Notes: generated from the letters alone by a model not told the origin. Shown: positions 39,947 through 48,956, numbered from the stretch's first letter. The stretch is DNA of 64,000 nt from Microbacterium marinum (GCF_014204835.1 NZ_JACHMD010000001.1:1736001-1800000), one strand, 5' to 3'. Program-made: numbers and translations.

Positions 39947-41449
39947 TCAGGCCGGCGACACGGTGCCGGTGAAGGTCTGCTCAGCCGAGGTGTACTCGTT
40001 CGCCATGCGGAGGGTGAAGCTGTAGGGGCCGGCCGCATTCGGGATGCCGAAGAGGGCGAAGGTGGGTAGTGACGGGTCGCCGAACTCGAACTGCAGCCCC
40101 GAAGGGAGCGCGCCAGCAACGAGCCCCTTCTCCTCGAGATTGGCGCCTGTCCCGTCGATCGCGATGCGACCGACCGACGATCCGACCTTGAGGGCGGGGA
40201 GCTGCTTGGTCGTGAATGCGATGCGAGCTGTCACGTTCGCATTGACGGTGAGGTCGACGTACCCGCCGTAGCTGCTCGCGCGGACCTTGTAGGTGCGGGG
40301 CGTGCCATCGCTGGTCGTGCCGGAGATGAGACCGCTCGGCGAGAGCGTGAGCCCGGCGTGGAGCGGCCGGGTCGGGTCGGGCAGGCTCCACGTGATCGGG
40401 TCCGGGCTCGTCGCCTGGAGCTGGAAGCTGTAGGGCTCGGTGCGGATGATCGCGGGGAGGGAGGTGGTGGTGATGACCGGCTTGGGGCGCGAGGGATCGA
40501 AAACGTACCCGGTGAACGCGCGGTCCATCGTGCCGCCGGAGCTCGAGACGCGTACGGTGAACGCGTAGGGGCCAGGCGCGACCGCGTTGCCGTGGATCAT
40601 GCCGTCAGTGAGCTCGAGGCCCGCGGGCAGGGCGTCGGCGCTGATCGACCACGTGACCGGCAGTCCTGACTCGTCGAAGAGGCGGCACGAGACCCCGGCG
40701 CCTACGGAGATGTCGCCGAGAGGGTAGCCGGTGATGGAGGGCTCCGGGGGGCTTGCGATCCAGCTCGAGCCCCAACTGAAGGCTGGGAGGTCGGGGAAGA
40801 TGTCAAGCAGCAGCGCGCGCACGTGGCCGGCGACGGCGGTGTTGTCTCCGCAGAGACCAAGGAAGATTCTGGGGTGATTACTGCGGGCCCCGTTGTAGTT
40901 GATGTCGATGGATTTCGTGAGTAGCTCGGCGATCCATTCAGCGCTCGAGTTGTGGCCGTAGAGTGCCTCTTCCATCGTCAGCATCGAGACGGCGAACAGG
41001 GACGTGAACTCGGCCTCATTCCTGAGCGCACCCTCGGGCTGGCCGTTGCTGACGCGCCACAGGTAGTCGATGTGGTGGGCGTACTCATGGATCGTCGTCG
41101 ACTTCTGACGGTTGATCTGAACGAACGCGCGGTCGCCGTACCTCCCGCCCCAGCCGTCGGGAATAGACCACCCCGTGAGTCGGAATAGCGCTGCCATGGC
41201 GGCGGAGCTGTCGGAGTTGCTCGCGACGGCGATGTTGAGCTTCCGCGTGATACCCGAGCGAGACGACCAGCGTTCCAACGGCTCACGAATGGACGGGGGT
41301 ATGAGCTCGAGGCCGGCTGCCACGATCGAGCTGTAATCCGCCGCGACCGCCCCGTCAGGGGTGGCATCCACGACCATCCAGGCGACGCCGGCGCCGCCAG
41401 CGGGGGTGAGTGGCCGCGCGGTGATCGCCGCAGGAGCCTCGAGGATCAT
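39947..41449 (-). CDS. HExxH metallopeptidase-like protein with putative Ig repeats (fibre region)
   Basis: A 500-residue protein from ATG 41449. Residues 1-230 form a peptidase-like domain: STTIHEYAHHIDYLW (H121, E122, H125) and NSSAEWIAELLTK (E171/E175). Residues about 235-500 contain three putative Ig-like (He_PIG type) modules, each with ALPAGLEL/LHAGLTL/ALPSGLQFE and a closing PYSFTLR-type strand. The peptidase part parallels the tail-end protein of prophage 1. As the last gene of the particle operon it may be displayed on the virion and cleave a surface protein. Confidence 0.7.
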   Translation of the reverse strand: MILEAPAAITARPLTPAGGAGVAWMVVDATPDGAVAADYSSIVAAGLELIPPSIREPLERWSSRSGITRKLNIAVASNSDSSAAMAALFRLTGWSIPDGWGGRYGDRAFVQINRQKSTTIHEYAHHIDYLWRVSNGQPEGALRNEAEFTSLFAVSMLTMEEALYGHNSSAEWIAELLTKSIDINYNGARSNHPRIFLGLCGDNTAVAGHVRALLLDIFPDLPAFSWGSSWIASPPEPSITGYPLGDISVGAGVSCRLFDESGLPVTWSISADALPAGLELTDGMIHGNAVAPGPYAFTVRVSSSGGTMDRAFTGYVFDPSRPKPVITTTSLPAIIRTEPYSFQLQATSPDPITWSLPDPTRPLHAGLTLSPSGLISGTTSDGTPRTYKVRASSYGGYVDLTVNANVTARIAFTTKQLPALKVGSSVGRIAIDGTGANLEEKGLVAGALPSGLQFEFGDPSLPTFALFGIPNAAGPYSFTLRMANEYTSAEQTFTGTVSPA

Positions 41450-41940
41450 GCCGACCACCGATACCAGATGGTGACCGTGATCCCTTCGGGGAGAACGCTG
41501 GAGGTGGGGACGGTGGCGATCGCGAGGGAGAGGACCGCCGAGGGCTGGAGGGCGGGGGCGGACTCGAAGATCCGGCCAGCCGAGCTCGGATTCTGCTTCC
41601 ACAAGGCCGCGGACTGTACCAGGGCGGGGAGAGTGAGGTCGCCGGCGGTCGACCCATTGACGTAGGCGCGGACGGTCGTCTGACCGGAGGCGGGAACGTT
41701 GGCGATACCCCGCACGGTCGCGGACATCCCCAGGAGCTCGACGGTGCCGAACGGCGGGGTGATCTGGCGGGGGTCGATGTCGCGGACGGTGACCTGGCCG
41801 CTGAGGAACCAGGAGAACGACATGAGGCCGGGGCCGGTATCGCCGGAGCCTCCGCCGGGTGTGCCGCCGCCGATGCCGTCGGGGATGACGGCGCGGTCGA
41901 TCTTTCCAGTCGCGGGGTCGACCGTGGCGAAGAGGGTCAT
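41446..41940 (-). CDS. Fibre-region beta-rich protein
   Basis: This 164-residue protein has a Gly-rich N-terminal hinge (DGIGGGTPGGGSGDTG) followed by a beta domain of about 120 residues (VTVRDIDPRQITPPFGTVELLGMSATVRG...VTIWYRWSA). It overlaps the peptidase gene start by 4 nt, so both are translated together. It could be a fibre tip, adaptor or chaperone for its neighbour; function unknown. Confidence 0.6.
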   Translation of the reverse strand: MTLFATVDPATGKIDRAVIPDGIGGGTPGGGSGDTGPGLMSFSWFLSGQVTVRDIDPRQITPPFGTVELLGMSATVRGIANVPASGQTTVRAYVNGSTAGDLTLPALVQSAALWKQNPSSAGRIFESAPALQPSAVLSLAIATVPTSSVLPEGITVTIWYRWSA

Positions 41941-41942
41941 CG

Positions 41943-42866
41943 TCAGAACTCCGATCCGTCGGAGACGTAGGCGGCGTCGGTGTAAGCGGTGCCGGAAGCG
42001 TTGGAGAAGACGGCCCGGTACTCCACCGGCGTCCCGGCGCATTGGAAGGTGTAGGAGGTGCCGCCGCTGCCGGTCTCGGTGCTCCACGTCGTGTTGGGGT
42101 AGGCGCGCGACTGCCAGTAGACCGACGGCGCCGGCGAACCGGTTGCGGCCGCGGTGAGGGTGACCTGCGTACCGACGGCGTATGTGCCGCCGCTCGGGTG
42201 CTGCGTGACCACCGGTGCGGTGCCGCCTCCGCCGCTCGAGGTGACGGTGACCTGAGCGGCCGAGGTCTGCACGGTGCCCGACGGGTTCGAGAATACGGCG
42301 CGGTAGCGGCGACCCGTGTCAGCCTCCGCGAGGGCGGGGGTCGTGTAGCTCGAGGAGAGCGCGCCGCCGATGTCGGTCCAGGTGACCCCGTCGGCGGAGG
42401 TCTGCCACTTCACCGACGGGGCGGGCGAGCCGGCGGCGGCCGCGGTGAACGTCGCGGTCGCGCCGGCGGCGAGCTCGACACTGGCAGGCTGCTGCGTGAC
42501 AACGGGGGCGCTAGAGGCGACGAGCTCCACGACGCCCGGGAAGGTCGGGTGGGGCGTGATCGACACCGACGTCGGCGCGAGGGGGTTCGCCGCGAGGTAC
42601 TCCTGCACGGCCGTCGGGAGCGCTGCCTGCACCGCGGGAGGGGCGGCTGCCTCCGCGGCCGCGGTCGCCGCGTTGGTCACGAGGGTCGGGTTCACGACGC
42701 CGACCGGGGTGAGCTCGGAGAAGCGCGCGGTGCCGTTGCCGATGACGATGGCGTTCTGGCCGCCGTCGGTGATCTGGCCCATTTCGCCCGCGCCGAGGAT
42801 CGGGTTGACGGCCGTCCACTGCGAGAGCGTGCCGCGGCGGACGGAGATCAGGTCTCTACGAGGCAT
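41943..42866 (-). CDS. Fibre protein with two Ig-like domains
   Basis: A 307-residue protein. The N-terminus SVRRGTLSQWTAVNPILGAGEMGQITDG matches a short attachment motif common at the start of phage fibre proteins. A coiled-coil-like Ala-rich stretch (60-100) precedes two Ig-like domains starting PVVTQQPASVELAAG and PVVTQHPSGGTYAVG. They resemble the Ig domains ending the minor tail protein of prophage 1. The ATG is preceded by a strong GGAAGGAG and by the TAGACT promoter at 42898. Confidence 0.7.
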   Translation of the reverse strand: MPRRDLISVRRGTLSQWTAVNPILGAGEMGQITDGGQNAIVIGNGTARFSELTPVGVVNPTLVTNAATAAAEAAAPPAVQAALPTAVQEYLAANPLAPTSVSITPHPTFPGVVELVASSAPVVTQQPASVELAAGATATFTAAAAGSPAPSVKWQTSADGVTWTDIGGALSSSYTTPALAEADTGRRYRAVFSNPSGTVQTSAAQVTVTSSGGGGTAPVVTQHPSGGTYAVGTQVTLTAAATGSPAPSVYWQSRAYPNTTWSTETGSGGTSYTFQCAGTPVEYRAVFSNASGTAYTDAAYVSDGSEF

Positions 42867-42897
42867 CCAGCGCTCTCCTTCCGGTGGTCAACCGGGG

Positions 42898-42903
42898 AGT
42901 CTA
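42898..42903 (-). promoter_or_regulatory. -10 box of the fibre promoter
   Basis: TAGACT followed by CCCCG, as at the head-gene promoters, but here the start codon is about 31 nt away with a Shine-Dalgarno leader. No GCGCGC operator is beside it. Confidence 0.5.
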
Positions 42904-42985
42904 AGGTGCGCCAGGGGCCGCTCCGCCTTCCCGCGATGTCGGCGTACGATGGCATCCTCGGCCGGAGGAAGGATCCCGGCTACCC

Positions 42986-43288
42986 GTGACGAAGAACCGC
43001 CGCTACGAAGCGCACTACGACGGCCTCAACGACGCCCGCATCGCCCAAGCCGCCGCCACCCTCGCGCCCACCACTCTCCCGATGCAGGCCTACGGCCCCG
43101 CCGAGATCGAGTGGAAGCGCCCTGGCGTGCCCGTGTGGGCGTGGATCTCCTGGACCGACGCGCCCGCCACCCGTATCGCCGCCGAGGCCACCGGCTGGAA
43201 CGATCGCGTCGTGTGCGTCGAGTGGGAGGCCCGCGGCGGCCGCCGCTCCGTCATGGTGTGGCGAAACGCCGTCACCCGCAGGAGCTAG
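42986..43288 (+). CDS. Plus-strand cargo gene inside the fibre region (moron candidate)
   Basis: This 100-residue protein starts at GTG 42986 with GGAGGAAGGA upstream. It faces the opposite way to the surrounding fibre genes. It looks like a compact alpha/beta protein (YEAHYDGLNDARIAQAAATLAP...EWKRPGVPVWAWISWTD...RVVCVEWEARGGRRSVMVW). Its stop TAG and the stop of the 1007-residue fibre gene share CTAG. Lone opposite-strand genes in late regions are often expressed in the lysogen, for example for exclusion of other phages; that is inferred. Confidence 0.65.
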   Translation: MTKNRRYEAHYDGLNDARIAQAAATLAPTTLPMQAYGPAEIEWKRPGVPVWAWISWTDAPATRIAAEATGWNDRVVCVEWEARGGRRSVMVWRNAVTRRS

Positions 43289-46200
43289 GCCGCCGCGAGC
43301 TGCACGAGCTGGGGGTAGCCGATGCTCGAGGAGGCGTGCGGGGTGCCCCGCCAGACGCAGCCGGGAATGTCGCCGTCGATGTACGGGCCGGGGTAATCGC
43401 CCGCGATGAGGGCGAGCTCGTCAACCCACATATCGCCGCCGCCGGCGGCCGTCCCCATCTGGATTCGCAGGAACGCTTCGGTGGCGTCCGCCGGGATCGT
43501 GAAGGTGTGGCGTAGCGTCGTCTGCCCCGCCGCATTCGGGGCAGCGGCGGAGGGCAACTCGACGTAGTTGCCGGCGGCGGCCCTGTAGATGGGTCGGATC
43601 CTGCGAGCATTCGTGGCGACGTTCCCCGTCTGGGCTCCTGCGAGTCGCATCGTTGCGAGAGCCGTGTACGTGCCACCGGGTCGCATGCCCAGGCGGAATC
43701 CGCCGGTGTCACCACCGATGGCGATGTGATTGTCGGTGATATCGGAGCGCAGAGGAATCATGCGGACGCTGTAGCGACTCCGCTTCATCCATGCGGTTGA
43801 CAGGACTGCGGCGCGCGCTGACGACAGCGGGATTCCGTCGACCTGTGCGCCGAGCAGGGCGCTCGGCGAGGCGCCCACGGCACCAGCCCAGCCCGGGACG
43901 AGGTCGGCATCGGGCGACGTGTCGCCATCGAAGTATTCGCCGGCATAGTCGCCCTCGATGACGAGCGCGTCCATGGCATCGAGTGTGTCGCCGGCGGCCC
44001 AGTTCGGTCCCGTGTCGGTCGAGGCGTTGCCGATGTATGGGAAGAAGTTGATCCAGCCATACCCTTCCGGCATGGTGAACGTGGCGCGAAGCAGCGTCCA
44101 CTCGCCCGGGACCAAGTAGCGCCGAGCGTACGGCGCATTGTTCGGGGCGATGACGCCGACCACGGTCCCGCCGGTCGCGAGGGTCGCGGCGTCGACTCGT
44201 AGCGAGGCGCCGTTTCCGGTCTGCGTTCGGATCGCGACGGCCGCGGATGCGCGGATACGCATGAGGACGGTGTAGACCTTGCCCGCGACCATGCCGTTCA
44301 TGCGCGCGACGATCCCGGTGTCCTCCGGGCCGCCGGGGGTGTTGGTCCACGTCTTCCGGTAGAAGCGCCGCCCGCCGAAGCCGCCCGACTCGATCGTCGA
44401 GGTGCCGGTTCCGCCGGCGCTGCCGAACCATCGCTGTGTCCAGTAGGTCTCGTTGACTGCGACCGGGGAGGGGTACAGCATGAGGTTTCGCCGCACCTCG
44501 ACGAGGGCTGCCTTCGCGGTGCTCGCCGAGCCGTGCGCGGTCGACTCCCAGCCATAGGCGATGCCGGTGTTGTCGATGGTGTCGCCGTCGAAGTAGGGGC
44601 CGTCGTAGGGGCCCGGGACGAGGGCGAAGTCGTTCCAGTAGACGCTCTCCGACGGGTTGCTCGAGCCGTGCATGAGGATCGCGTAGTTGAGCATCGTGCG
44701 GTCGGCTGGCACGGTGAAGGTGAGGCGCGCCTGATAGACGCCCGCTGCATTCAGCGTGGCGGCCGACGCGAAGGATACGTTGCCCCCGGGTGTGGCGAAG
44801 TTCACTGCGATCTTGCGGGCGCTCCCGTTGAGCGAGCCAGTCAGTGGCCCGTCCAGGGTGAGCCGAGCAAGGATTGTCCAGGTCGTGCCGGGCGCAAGCA
44901 GGGCGTTCATGTTCGGCACGAGGTTCGTCAGGTGCGCGAAGGAGAAGTTGCTGGTCCCCGTCGGGATGATGCGGAGGCCCCCGCGCGCCCAGTTCTTGAT
45001 GACGCGCGTTGCGGTCGGCTGGACTGGGACGTTGCCGATCTCGACACCGTGAAGGACGGCCTGTGATGAGCCGGCGGTAGCGAGCCACGCCGGGGCGAGA
45101 TCGGCGTCAGGGGTGGTGTCGCCGTCGAAGTAGGCGCCGGTGTGAGGGCCGAGGACGATCGTGGCTCGCGTGATTCGCCATTGCGAGCCGGCGACGAGTT
45201 GGCCCGGCGGCACCATGAAGGTGAACGCGTTCGGCCCGATCGTGCCGGTGGTGTTGGCGGGCACGGTGAAGGTTCCGACATACCGGCTCCAGCCCTGCGG
45301 GACCGATGCCCCGAGCGTTCCGGGGTAGGTCGTGCCGCCGGTGGTCGGGGTGGTTACCTGCACATATACGCCATTGGCCGCGTTGGGTGCATAGACATCG
45401 AGGGCGACAGTGATGACCTGCCCCGCATTGACGGTGATCGGCTCGTCAGCGAGGCCAAACGCGGCGCGGAGGTGCTCGCCGATCGTTGCGGGAAGGGTTA
45501 GGTCCCACGTGGGGCCCGAGGGTCCGACCGGATTGCGCGTTCCGGTGATCCCTGCGGGCGTGCCCGCTGTCCATCCGGCCGAGTTGACTGCGAGGGAGGG
45601 GTTCTTCGCCAGGTTCCGCCACACCTCTACGGCCGCAGCCTTCGCAACCGACGGCGAGGCGTTGGCGGCACCCTCGAAGGAGCAGGCGATGCCGAGCGTG
45701 TTGGGCGTGTTGCCATCGAAAAAGGGCAGGGGTACGGGTCGAGCCTCGACCATTTGCTCGCTGATGTGGACGGCGCCGCCGAGGGTTTGGACCTGGAAGT
45801 CAGCGAAGCGGTAGACGGTGCCGTACTGGGGTCGGGAGCTTGTCGCGTGGACGCGGCGGGTCTCGCCAGGGGCGAGGCGCCAGTACGCGTCGGGGCCCGC
45901 GATGTCACACCAATCCGTGGTGACGAGCACCTCCTCTGTGCCGAGGTTCTTGATCGTCGCGGAGGCCGTGTAGGTCACCCCGTCACGGAGCTCGGCGAGG
46001 GCTACGAATAGTCGGTAGATCGCCTGAGCATGGACGGAGCCCTGCGTGAACGTGTCGCCGAGGCGCCCGTCGACGGTGGTGCCCTGGGTGAGCACCGCGC
46101 CGCCGGAGAGGGTCGTCGCGAGCCGACTGCCCGCCCAGATGTTCCGCCGCACGACCGTCGTCCCGGTGGCCGCGCGCTTGAATCCTGGGTTTATCGCGAG

Positions 46201-46308
46201 GTTGCGGCGGAAGATCGTGGTCCCCGGCACGACGCGCTCGAAGGAGGGGTTGGTGCAGAGGTTCTCGACGGGCTGGCCGAACGCGTCGCGAACGAGCTCG
46301 CGGGTCAC
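43285..46308 (-). CDS. Large multi-domain fibre with repeated carbohydrate-binding-like modules
   Basis: A 1007-residue protein starting at GTG 46308. It consists of about five repeats. Each begins with a Trp/Arg-Asn-Leu or similar segment (VWRNLAKNPSLAVN, VRRNLMLYPSP) and ends in a signature such as GAYFDGDT, GPYFDGDT, GEYFDGDT or GPYIDGD. The inner parts are jelly-roll-like (FTVPANTTG, FTVPADRTM, FTMPEGYG, FTIPADATE). Such modules in actinophage tail proteins are thought to bind cell-wall sugars. It overlaps the preceding fibre gene by 4 nt. Confidence 0.75.
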   Translation of the reverse strand: MTRELVRDAFGQPVENLCTNPSFERVVPGTTIFRRNLAINPGFKRAATGTTVVRRNIWAGSRLATTLSGGAVLTQGTTVDGRLGDTFTQGSVHAQAIYRLFVALAELRDGVTYTASATIKNLGTEEVLVTTDWCDIAGPDAYWRLAPGETRRVHATSSRPQYGTVYRFADFQVQTLGGAVHISEQMVEARPVPLPFFDGNTPNTLGIACSFEGAANASPSVAKAAAVEVWRNLAKNPSLAVNSAGWTAGTPAGITGTRNPVGPSGPTWDLTLPATIGEHLRAAFGLADEPITVNAGQVITVALDVYAPNAANGVYVQVTTPTTGGTTYPGTLGASVPQGWSRYVGTFTVPANTTGTIGPNAFTFMVPPGQLVAGSQWRITRATIVLGPHTGAYFDGDTTPDADLAPAWLATAGSSQAVLHGVEIGNVPVQPTATRVIKNWARGGLRIIPTGTSNFSFAHLTNLVPNMNALLAPGTTWTILARLTLDGPLTGSLNGSARKIAVNFATPGGNVSFASAATLNAAGVYQARLTFTVPADRTMLNYAILMHGSSNPSESVYWNDFALVPGPYDGPYFDGDTIDNTGIAYGWESTAHGSASTAKAALVEVRRNLMLYPSPVAVNETYWTQRWFGSAGGTGTSTIESGGFGGRRFYRKTWTNTPGGPEDTGIVARMNGMVAGKVYTVLMRIRASAAVAIRTQTGNGASLRVDAATLATGGTVVGVIAPNNAPYARRYLVPGEWTLLRATFTMPEGYGWINFFPYIGNASTDTGPNWAAGDTLDAMDALVIEGDYAGEYFDGDTSPDADLVPGWAGAVGASPSALLGAQVDGIPLSSARAAVLSTAWMKRSRYSVRMIPLRSDITDNHIAIGGDTGGFRLGMRPGGTYTALATMRLAGAQTGNVATNARRIRPIYRAAAGNYVELPSAAAPNAAGQTTLRHTFTIPADATEAFLRIQMGTAAGGGDMWVDELALIAGDYPGPYIDGDIPGCVWRGTPHASSSIGYPQLVQLAAA

Positions 46309-47291
46309 GGGACGAACACCCCGCCGAGGACGCCCTGCCAGCGCTGGCCGGTCCAGAACAGGTGGATGGTCATCTCGGCGTTCGGCTGCGTCGGCATGAC
46401 CGGCGCCGGAGCGCCCTGGGGTCCAGACCAGACGATGTTGCTCGGGAAAGTCACCGTGTACGGGCCGCCGGTCGCGGCCTGGCGGATGATGAGGGTGACA
46501 GTGCCGGCGATGCTCGAGGAGAAGGACGGCATCGTCTGCAGGGTGATGTTGCCGTTCAGCGGCCAGGTGCGGGTGAGGGGAAGGCTCGAGATCCCGACGG
46601 AGCCCGACTGGGCGCCGATGGCAGTGGGGGAGAGGTCGCCGATGTCGCCCTTGTCGCCCTTCTGGCCGCGCACGTTGCCGGCAACGGCATCCACGCCGCC
46701 GACGGTGGTGAGGACGAGGTTGTCGCCGACGATCTTGGCGGTGGCGGGCGCTGCGGTGAGGGTCTCGCGCATGTCGTCGAGCAGCTCACCCGCCGCGACG
46801 ACCGCGGCCTCGGCGGCCATGCGGTCCTCGCTGGAGACGACCTTGATGACGCCCGGGTGGGGCTGCGCCGGCACGAGGAGAGCGAGGTTCGCGGCGCCCA
46901 GGTGTGGGACGTCGAAGAGGGTCGTGGCGGGCTGGACGGCGACATCCTGGAGCTGGAACGAGGCCGTCCACTGCACCTTGTCGGGCTCGCCGTCGGGCTG
47001 ATCGGTCGCGACGATCCAGACGCCCTGCGGGATGGTGCCAGCCTGCTCCTTGGTGGTCCCCGGCGGGTAGATGTCGCCGTTGATGATCGGGCAGATGGCC
47101 TGCTTGATCACGGCCATGCGCGGCGGGTCGGCGCTCGGCCACCGGAGGTCGGTGATCGACGGCGTCAGGGTGACGGCGCCGTTGAGGGGCACCTCGTCGG
47201 GCTCGTCGCCCTCGTCGGGGCCGTCGGCGATGAAGGAGACGAAGCGGCCGTAGACGCGACCGTACCGGAGGGTTCCGGGCGGGTTAGACAC
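46305..47291 (-). CDS. Fibre/adaptor protein with a collagen-like segment
   Basis: A 328-residue protein from GTG 47291, overlapping the connector gene by 8 nt. Residues 1-150 form a beta-rich attachment domain (YGRVYGRFVSFIADG...GAVTLTPSITDLRWP). GNVRGQKGDKGDIGDLSP (about 226-243) is a short collagen-like triple-helix repeat. A C-terminal beta domain follows (GTVTLIIRQAATGGPYTVTFPSNIVWSG). It is the first gene after the head module, where a tube or tape measure gene would be expected. Confidence 0.7.
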   Translation of the reverse strand: MSNPPGTLRYGRVYGRFVSFIADGPDEGDEPDEVPLNGAVTLTPSITDLRWPSADPPRMAVIKQAICPIINGDIYPPGTTKEQAGTIPQGVWIVATDQPDGEPDKVQWTASFQLQDVAVQPATTLFDVPHLGAANLALLVPAQPHPGVIKVVSSEDRMAAEAAVVAAGELLDDMRETLTAAPATAKIVGDNLVLTTVGGVDAVAGNVRGQKGDKGDIGDLSPTAIGAQSGSVGISSLPLTRTWPLNGNITLQTMPSFSSSIAGTVTLIIRQAATGGPYTVTFPSNIVWSGPQGAPAPVMPTQPNAEMTIHLFWTGQRWQGVLGGVFVP

Positions 47292-47688
47292 AGGTGTACC
47301 GCCTCTTGGGTGCGGGGGCGAAGGTGAAGACGTCGTCGGCGGCCGCGGCATCCGCGGCGTCAGCCGACCGGTAAAGGCGCTCCGCGATCTCCGCGAGGGG
47401 CGCGCCGCGGTCGGGCATGGTGAGCTGGAGGTCGTCTGCGCGGACGCCGACGCGGCCCTGCTGCGCGTAGGCGATCGCGAGGGTGTTGACCGCGTGCGCG
47501 GCCGCGCGGAGCTCGTTGCCGCCGGCGGTGGTGAGGTACGCCTCGAGCGCGGCATCGCTCCAGACGGCGTAGTTGACCTGCCCGGGGACGGGCGGGAGGA
47601 GCTCGCCCTGGCTCTCGGTGTCGCCGACGTGGATGCGGACGCGGCCGACAGGCGAATCCGCGGAGATCGGGTAGACGCCAGGGTTCAT
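47284..47688 (-). CDS. Head-tail connector (gp6-like)
   Basis: This 134-residue protein begins with SADSPVGRVRIHVGDTES, has YAVWSDAALEAYLTTAGGNELRAAAHAVNTLAIAYA and ends VFTFAPAPKRRYTCV. It fits connector rings placed below the portal. ATG 47688 is 8 nt from TAGACT, with no Shine-Dalgarno, so it is leaderless, and an operator-like motif covers the -35 region. It is the only connector found in the prophage. Confidence 0.7.
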   Translation of the reverse strand: MNPGVYPISADSPVGRVRIHVGDTESQGELLPPVPGQVNYAVWSDAALEAYLTTAGGNELRAAAHAVNTLAIAYAQQGRVGVRADDLQLTMPDRGAPLAEIAERLYRSADAADAAAADDVFTFAPAPKRRYTCV

Positions 47689-47696
47689 GAGCGGGG

Positions 47697-47727
47697 AGTC
47701 TAGGGGGTGTTTTGCGCGCTAAAACGC
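47697..47727 (-). promoter_or_regulatory. Leaderless promoter plus operator of the connector gene
   Basis: -10 TAGACT (47702-47697 on the - strand) then CCCCGCTC-ATG. TTTTGCGCGCTAAAACGC (47710-47727 on the + strand) lies 7 nt farther upstream, over the expected -35. The same 18 bp recur at 63071. Confidence 0.65.
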
Positions 47728-47740
47728 TGGGAACGGCGAA

Positions 47741-47764
47741 GGCCCCGATCCGAAGACCGGGGCC
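47741..47764 (-). terminator. Terminator after the capsid gene
   Basis: GGCCCCG (47741-47747) pairs with CGGGGCC (47758-47764); TTCG follows on the - strand. It separates the capsid gene from the connector-fibre unit, which has its own promoter. Confidence 0.75.
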
Positions 47765-47781
47765 CTGCCGTCAGGTCACGC

Positions 47782-48954
47782 TTACGGCGCGACGGGGTTT
47801 CCGCCGGTGCCGTTGGAGACGCCGACCCACTTCTCGTCCCACAGCACGCCACCCACGACGTAGCGGTAGCGGAACGACAGCGAGTCGTTCTCGAAGCCGC
47901 CCTCGAACTGGTCGACCTTGCCGCCGCCGAGGTGGAAGCCCGCGTCGCTGCGCACGCGCAGCTCGGGGAGCTCGTAGCCGCGGAGCTTGAGGATCTCCCA
48001 CACCGGGCGGCCCTTGGTCGTGCCGGGGGCCGGAACCATCTTCCAGGAGGTGCCGGTGAGGCGCTCCGTCTCGACGATCGTGATGTTCGGGAACAGCGAG
48101 CGCATCGGCGGGGGCGTGATGCGAACGCCGGTCGACGGGTTGGTGATGTCGATGGTCGCGAAGTACCGCTCGATCTTCCACTCCAGCGGCTTCTTGCCAC
48201 CGATGGGCACGAAGACGTTGTAGCGGCTGATCTCACCGATCTTGCGGCCGTTGATCTGGCGGAGGCCGATCTGCATGTCGGCGGCGATGATCGCCTCCGG
48301 CGAGGGCAGAGCGTTGGAGGGGACGACCGTGCCGTCGGGGAGCGTGAACGCGCCGAGGGCCGTCTTCGCCATGTCGAGGGCGTCGAAGATCTCCGCGTAC
48401 TGCGTGTCGACCGTGGTCCGCAGGAGCTCGTCGGGCAGCGCCTCGAAGAACCCGACGGTGTCGTTGACGCGCGACTCCCAGGTGTAGTCGAAGCGGAAAC
48501 CACGCTTGCTGAGCTTCTGGTAGAAGCTCTCGAGGTCCGACTTCACCGACACGAGCGGGTAGCGGCCGCCTTCGGGGACGATCGCCGCGGCGCCCTGGTC
48601 GTCGACGCCCACGCCTTCGACGCCCTTGCCCGAGATGAGCGAGAAGAGGGTGACGGGGTTGAAGTCCCGCACCTTGCGCTCGGCGACGAGGCCACCGATC
48701 GTCTTCTCTTCCTCCTCCGGGAGCTGGGGGATCGTCTGCAGGTTGATGAGGTGGGACATCGCGAACGGCGCGTCCGAGCTGGCGAACAGCTCCGACAGCG
48801 TCGCCTCGGCGATGCGGTCACCGGCGAGGGCGGCCTCGTAGAGGCCCTGGACGCGCTTGACCTTCTTCTCGGTCACGCCGGGGGCAACCCGGAGCTTCCC
48901 GTCGAGGTCGAAGGCGTTCTTGTACTTCTCGAGGAGGGTGCTGATGTCAGCCAT
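47782..48954 (-). CDS. Major capsid protein
   Basis: A 390-residue protein in the canonical place after protease and decoration genes. The N-terminus is helical (DISTLLEKYKNAFDLDGKLRV). The core shows the alpha/beta pattern of an HK97-fold capsid without a recognisable delta domain, including FRFDYTWESRVNDTVGFFEALPDELLRTTVDTQYAEIFDAL and GRPVWEILKLRGYELPELRVRSDAGFHLGGG. It differs clearly from the capsid of prophage 1. It is 2 nt after the decoration gene. Confidence 0.8.
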   Translation of the reverse strand: MADISTLLEKYKNAFDLDGKLRVAPGVTEKKVKRVQGLYEAALAGDRIAEATLSELFASSDAPFAMSHLINLQTIPQLPEEEEKTIGGLVAERKVRDFNPVTLFSLISGKGVEGVGVDDQGAAAIVPEGGRYPLVSVKSDLESFYQKLSKRGFRFDYTWESRVNDTVGFFEALPDELLRTTVDTQYAEIFDALDMAKTALGAFTLPDGTVVPSNALPSPEAIIAADMQIGLRQINGRKIGEISRYNVFVPIGGKKPLEWKIERYFATIDITNPSTGVRITPPPMRSLFPNITIVETERLTGTSWKMVPAPGTTKGRPVWEILKLRGYELPELRVRSDAGFHLGGGKVDQFEGGFENDSLSFRYRYVVGGVLWDEKWVGVSNGTGGNPVAP

Positions 48955-48956
48955 GA

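Noticed and set aside
39655..40119. A minus-strand open frame ending in TPRDLNPEPTD
   Set aside because: The end is the antisense of tRNA-Lys, a well-known source of false proteins, and the rest covers terminators and integrase-type repeats.
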